Positions 8,869 to 11,674 of a stretch of DNA of 11,674 bases are shown in pieces; the stretch's first letter is position 1; each line of letters opens with the position of its first letter. This DNA comes from Gamarada debralockiae (taxonomy: Eukaryota; Ascomycota; Leotiomycetes; Helotiales; Hyphodiscaceae), in NCBI GenBank assembly GCA_002803225.1, contig NXFV01000733.1:1-11674 (forward strand), given 5' to 3'. Position numbers and translations under genes: made by a program. The notes below the pieces were generated by a model. That model made no database searches, was not told the DNA's origin, and saw only the letters and a list, made by a program, of their open reading frames with translations.

Positions 8869-8946
8869 AATACGCGATATCGCGTATTGATACGGTATTG
8901 ATTCAGAATCGATATCGTATCGTAGTATTGATACTAGTATTAATAC
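8869..8946. repeat. Palindrome-dense short repeat (GTATTGATAC / CGATATCG type)
   Basis: AATACGCGATATCGCGTATT at 8869-8888 is a perfect 20-bp palindrome. It is followed by GTATTGATAC at 8884-8893 and 8925-8934, CGATATCG at 8910-8917, ATACTAGTAT at 8931-8940 and GTATTAATAC at 8937-8946. The whole stretch is built from variants of one palindromic 10-mer. It marks the junction between the membrane-protein relic and the AT-rich block. Confidence 0.7.
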
Positions 8947-9012
8947 GGCCTAGCTCACAGAGGCCCCTCGTATCAAAAATCACCCCTACTAAGAATTATA
9001 TTATAGACGAGT

Positions 9013-9047
9013 AATTTACGGCGCGCCCTCCGGGCGCGTTGTAAATT
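9013..9047. repeat. GC-rich inverted repeat (16-bp arms, 3-nt loop) at the left border of the AT-rich block
   Basis: Arm AATTTACGGCGCGCCC (9013-9028) pairs with GGGCGCGTTGTAAATT (9032-9047) across TCC. The only imperfection is GG opposite TT at two positions, which is two G.T pairs, or what remains after C-to-T change in one arm. It sits where base composition changes to very AT-rich and is either a transposon-end hairpin or a border remnant. Confidence 0.7.
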
Positions 9048-11495
9048 GCGAGGACTTAGGGATTAGTTCTAATTATATGAATTTAAAAATTCACTATTAT
9101 ATAATATAGTCTATGTATAGACCCGCGACGCTAGCAAAAAATCACGTGTATATTAGCAAAACTACTAAAACTCTTCCCAAAAAAATAAGGGTTTTAGATT
9201 ATATTTAATAGTCAAGTTTTAATTATATATATCTATTGCCTATGTATAAGAGGGTATATTGTTTGTTCTTTTTTTTTAGTTATCACTAACCCCTAGAATA
9301 CTCGTGATAAGCACATATTTGTCCTATTTATCTTAAGAAAACCTTAAACTAATATTTAATTTTAGCCTAAAGTTTACTCGGGGCTACTAACTCTTAGGCT
9401 AATTAAAAATTACTTTATAGAATTCATATAAAGCCTAATTAATTAGTTATAACCTAAAACTAAAACAAAAGATATAACTATCGACTATATATATATAATA
9501 AATATATAATAATCTTAAATTGTATTATTATGTCTTTAAAAGAAAGGTTCGATAAAAGCTTAGATATATTATATAGCACGTGATATCTAGCTAAGTGAAG
9601 TTAATATTAATGTAACTAATTTCCTTATTATATTCGTCCTCCCTTGTATTTGTACTTGCCTTTAAGTACTAGAAAAGAAAAGGAGAAAGAAAAGGAAATT
9701 ATATATAAAATAGATAATTAAAAGAAGTATTACTTTATTAAAAGAATCCTTATCTTATAACTACTACTACAATTATGTGATTATCCCTTAATAACATTAA
9801 TATTATTAACTTTATTACTTTTAAACCCTTTAAATAAAGCAAATAACCTTTAATTAGGTATTAATATAGGCGAGTCGCGATTAGCTTACTAGGCTCCTAT
9901 AATTGCCTCTTAATTTCTATAAAAGAAGAGCTTTTGAACCTCTCTTTAACTCTTTAACTCTTTAATAACTTTAATAATTAATCTTAACTTTATTAATAAC
10001 CTTATTAATAATATTATTTTCCCTCTCTTTGCCTTTTCGCTATTAACTTGCTCTTATTTTAGCCTAATTAAGTATCTCCTTTCTATTATTATTACTAATA
10101 GGTTTTAAATATAAACTTCGACCTCCTTACTTTAAGCTTAGACCTTGTAACTTATTTTCTTAGAAGTTATATTCCCTTCTCTTATATAAATAATCTAATA
10201 CTCTTTAAAGTCCTTTTTATTAATTTATAATGTCTCTTTATCTTTATAGTTAATATATTAGAAAGCTTCTTTTCTTCTTTTCTCTTCTTAAGTTGACTTT
10301 AAGTTAACTATATATATAGTTTTTATCTTTATTTCGAATTAAGCTTTTTAACCCTCTTAACCTTTAAATATACTTCTTATCTTTAATTTAATCTTTAAAT
10401 AAGAACCCCTTTCTTTAAATTAACTTCTTAACTTACGAATATACCCCTTACTCTTCCTTCTTTCTTTCCTTTCTCTTATAACTTTAATATTACTTCCTCT
10501 TAAACTAGCTTTACTATATTAACTTTGCTATATAAAGGTTAACCTCTTCTTTAAATATATATACTCTTAAGTAAGTAAGTAAAGGCTTTATAAAGTATTT
10601 ATTTCCTTTTCCTTTAATAAGATATTAGTTTATAATAATATACTTAGAACTACTTAAACGTCTTTTAAATACTTCTTTAAATATACTTCTTTTAGGAAAA
10701 TATAACGTTTAGTTATAAGTTACTTCTTTTAAGCCCTCACTATAATCTCTCTTATAGTAAGTCTTAGCCCTTTATATATTTATATCTTATTAAACCTTAT
10801 CCTTCCTTACTTATTATCTCTTTCTACTAATATAAATAGATCCTTCTTCTTCCTTAGCTAACTCTTCTTAGACTCTTTAGACTTAATAGACTTACTAGAC
10901 TAGCTAAACTAGCCTCTCTCCTTAGACTAGACCTTAGATTTCCTTTTGTCTTTCCTTTTGTCTTTGCTTACTATTATTGTTTCTTTCTTTTAAGTCCTAG
11001 CGGATTAACTATAACTTTTGTATTAGCTAACTTAATTTTAGGTTCTTAATTTTAATCTTCTTTTTAGGTTCTCGATTTTATCTGCGATTTAGCGTTTTAC
11101 TTTTCTTCTTACCTCTACTAAGTATCTAAGTCTTTAACTATATTCTCTATATTGTAAGAGGTCTAAAATAGCTAGTACTAGCTTAGATATATAGAGATTC
11201 TTAGTACTAGAGAATAAATTTGTTTTCTATTAATATTAAGTAAAGGGAATTGTAATATATTATTTTTAGTACAATAGAATTAAGTTCCTATTCTAGTAGT
11301 TCTCTTTAGAGGGCTGTCTTTGTATAATGTTTTAATACTATACTTAAAAAGGGGCTAAGAATAAGTCTTGCTTAACTAGGCTATTTTAGGCTCTTTTAGT
11401 TAAATTCTTATCGAAGTTATTAATTTTACTATATTATATATATTAAGATTATTACTTAGTTAAACCTTCTATTATTCTTTTTTCTCTTTAGTCCC
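9048..11495. repeat. AT-rich, gene-free, RIP-like mutated block (probable destroyed repetitive element)
   Basis: About 2.4 kb has no reading frame of useful length on either strand. Counting 10,201-10,920 by eye gives one CpA and three TpG in 720 nt, while TpA is very frequent. This is the expected trace of RIP, which changes CpA to TpA on both strands of duplicated DNA. The remaining C/G is strongly skewed: in 10,441-10,500 there are 19 C and no G on the plus strand, so the original element was probably purine-rich on the minus strand. No protein domain is recognisable. Left and right ends are GC-rich palindromes. The element class cannot be decided. Confidence 0.75.
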
Positions 11496-11509
11496 TTTTG
11501 TGATAGTCT

Positions 11510-11541
11510 GGCGATTTGTCACCTGACGTCTAGGCGATTTG
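11510..11541. repeat. Short direct repeat GGCGATTTG at the right border
   Basis: GGCGATTTG occurs at 11510-11518 and 11533-11541, 23 bp apart, with TCAC and ACGG following. It is placed just where the AT-rich block ends. Such sub-repeats occur in the termini of some fungal DNA transposons; the matching left end is not visible. Confidence 0.4.
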
Positions 11542-11552
11542 ACGGCCCCTTA

Positions 11553-11566
11553 TTGGCGCGCGCCAA
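11553..11566. repeat. Perfect GC-rich palindrome TTGGCGCGCGCCAA
   Basis: A 14-bp perfect palindrome about 60 bp beyond the end of the AT-rich block. Its GGCGCGCGCC core resembles the GGCGCGCC within the hairpin at the left border. Confidence 0.6.
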
Positions 11567-11596
11567 CAAGGCCGCCGTAGGCTACCGCCTGACTAT

Positions 11597-11622
11597 GCGT
11601 GACTCACGCGTGACTCACGCGT
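11597..11622. repeat. 11-bp tandem repeat (GCGTGACTCAC, 2.4 copies)
   Basis: Two exact copies of GCGTGACTCAC at 11597-11607 and 11608-11618, then GCGT. The 13-mer GCGTGACTCACGC is itself a palindrome around its central C and contains a TGACTCA bZIP/AP-1-type core. Confidence 0.65.
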
Positions 11623-11634
11623 TTATACGGGAGC

Positions 11635-11646
11635 CTAGTATACTAG
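11635..11646. repeat. Perfect palindrome CTAGTATACTAG
   Basis: A 12-bp perfect palindrome close to the right window edge. Its ACTAG/CTAGT arms recall ATACTAGTAT in the left palindrome cluster (8931-8940), so both sides of the AT-rich block may belong to one repeat family. Confidence 0.5.
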
Positions 11647-11674
11647 CGCGTCCGGGAGTTATATTAGGCTTTAT

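Noticed and set aside
8820..9014. Plus-strand open frame through the palindrome cluster
   Set aside because: Its sequence comes from the repeat itself and has no protein-like features.
10570..10585. GTAAGTAAGTAAAG short tandem
   Set aside because: It is too short to be more than low-complexity sequence in an AT-rich block.
9048..11495. Possible centromere, origin or tRNA content in the AT-rich block
   Set aside because: AT-richness alone is explained by RIP-type mutation; I found no tRNA-like fold or origin motif that stands out.

Overview
The window looks like nuclear DNA of a filamentous ascomycete (Pezizomycotina). The evidence is one gene with five short GT-AG introns (49 to 73 nt), protein families typical of fungal secondary metabolism, and a long AT-rich block almost without CpA and TpG, as left by repeat-induced point mutation (RIP). 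No species can be named from the sequence alone.

Left part (1-5590) reads as a partly decayed secondary-metabolite gene neighbourhood. It holds the 5' end of a DUF3445-type (haem-dependent oxidative N-demethylase-like) gene on the minus strand with an in-frame stop. Next is the C-terminal acyl-carrier-protein end of a highly reducing type I polyketide synthase (minus), fused head-to-head to the frameshifted C-terminal end of a DHA2-type MFS exporter (plus). Two apparently intact minus-strand genes follow: a stand-alone MetE/UROD-superfamily enzyme of 401 aa and a six-exon membrane-anchored cytochrome P450 of 522 aa. The synthase core and the pump are broken while two tailoring-type enzymes survive, so the original pathway is probably lost here. 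The survivors may have kept or gained another role.

Middle part (5590-8870) has no intact gene that I can recognise. It contains a minus-strand relic of an unidentified protein (about 5966-6677) with a TATA box, four in-frame TAG stops, one TGA and two frame changes. It also contains a minus-strand relic of a fungal polytopic membrane protein of unknown function (about 7307-8809), recognisable by a CTVDARW motif and a C-terminal membrane segment, with two compensating frameshifts and one nonsense codon.

Right part (8870-11674) is repeat DNA. A palindrome-dense stretch (8869-8946) and a strong GC-rich hairpin (9013-9047) lead into about 2.4 kb of extremely AT-rich, pyrimidine-skewed sequence with no open gene. 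This ends abruptly near 11,495 in GC-rich DNA with palindromes and an 11-bp tandem repeat. It is most simply a RIP-destroyed repetitive element next to less mutated repeat DNA. I see no new intact system; the most notable signals are the PKS/MFS breakpoint, the surviving P450 and MetE-like pair, and the GC-palindrome borders of the AT-rich block.
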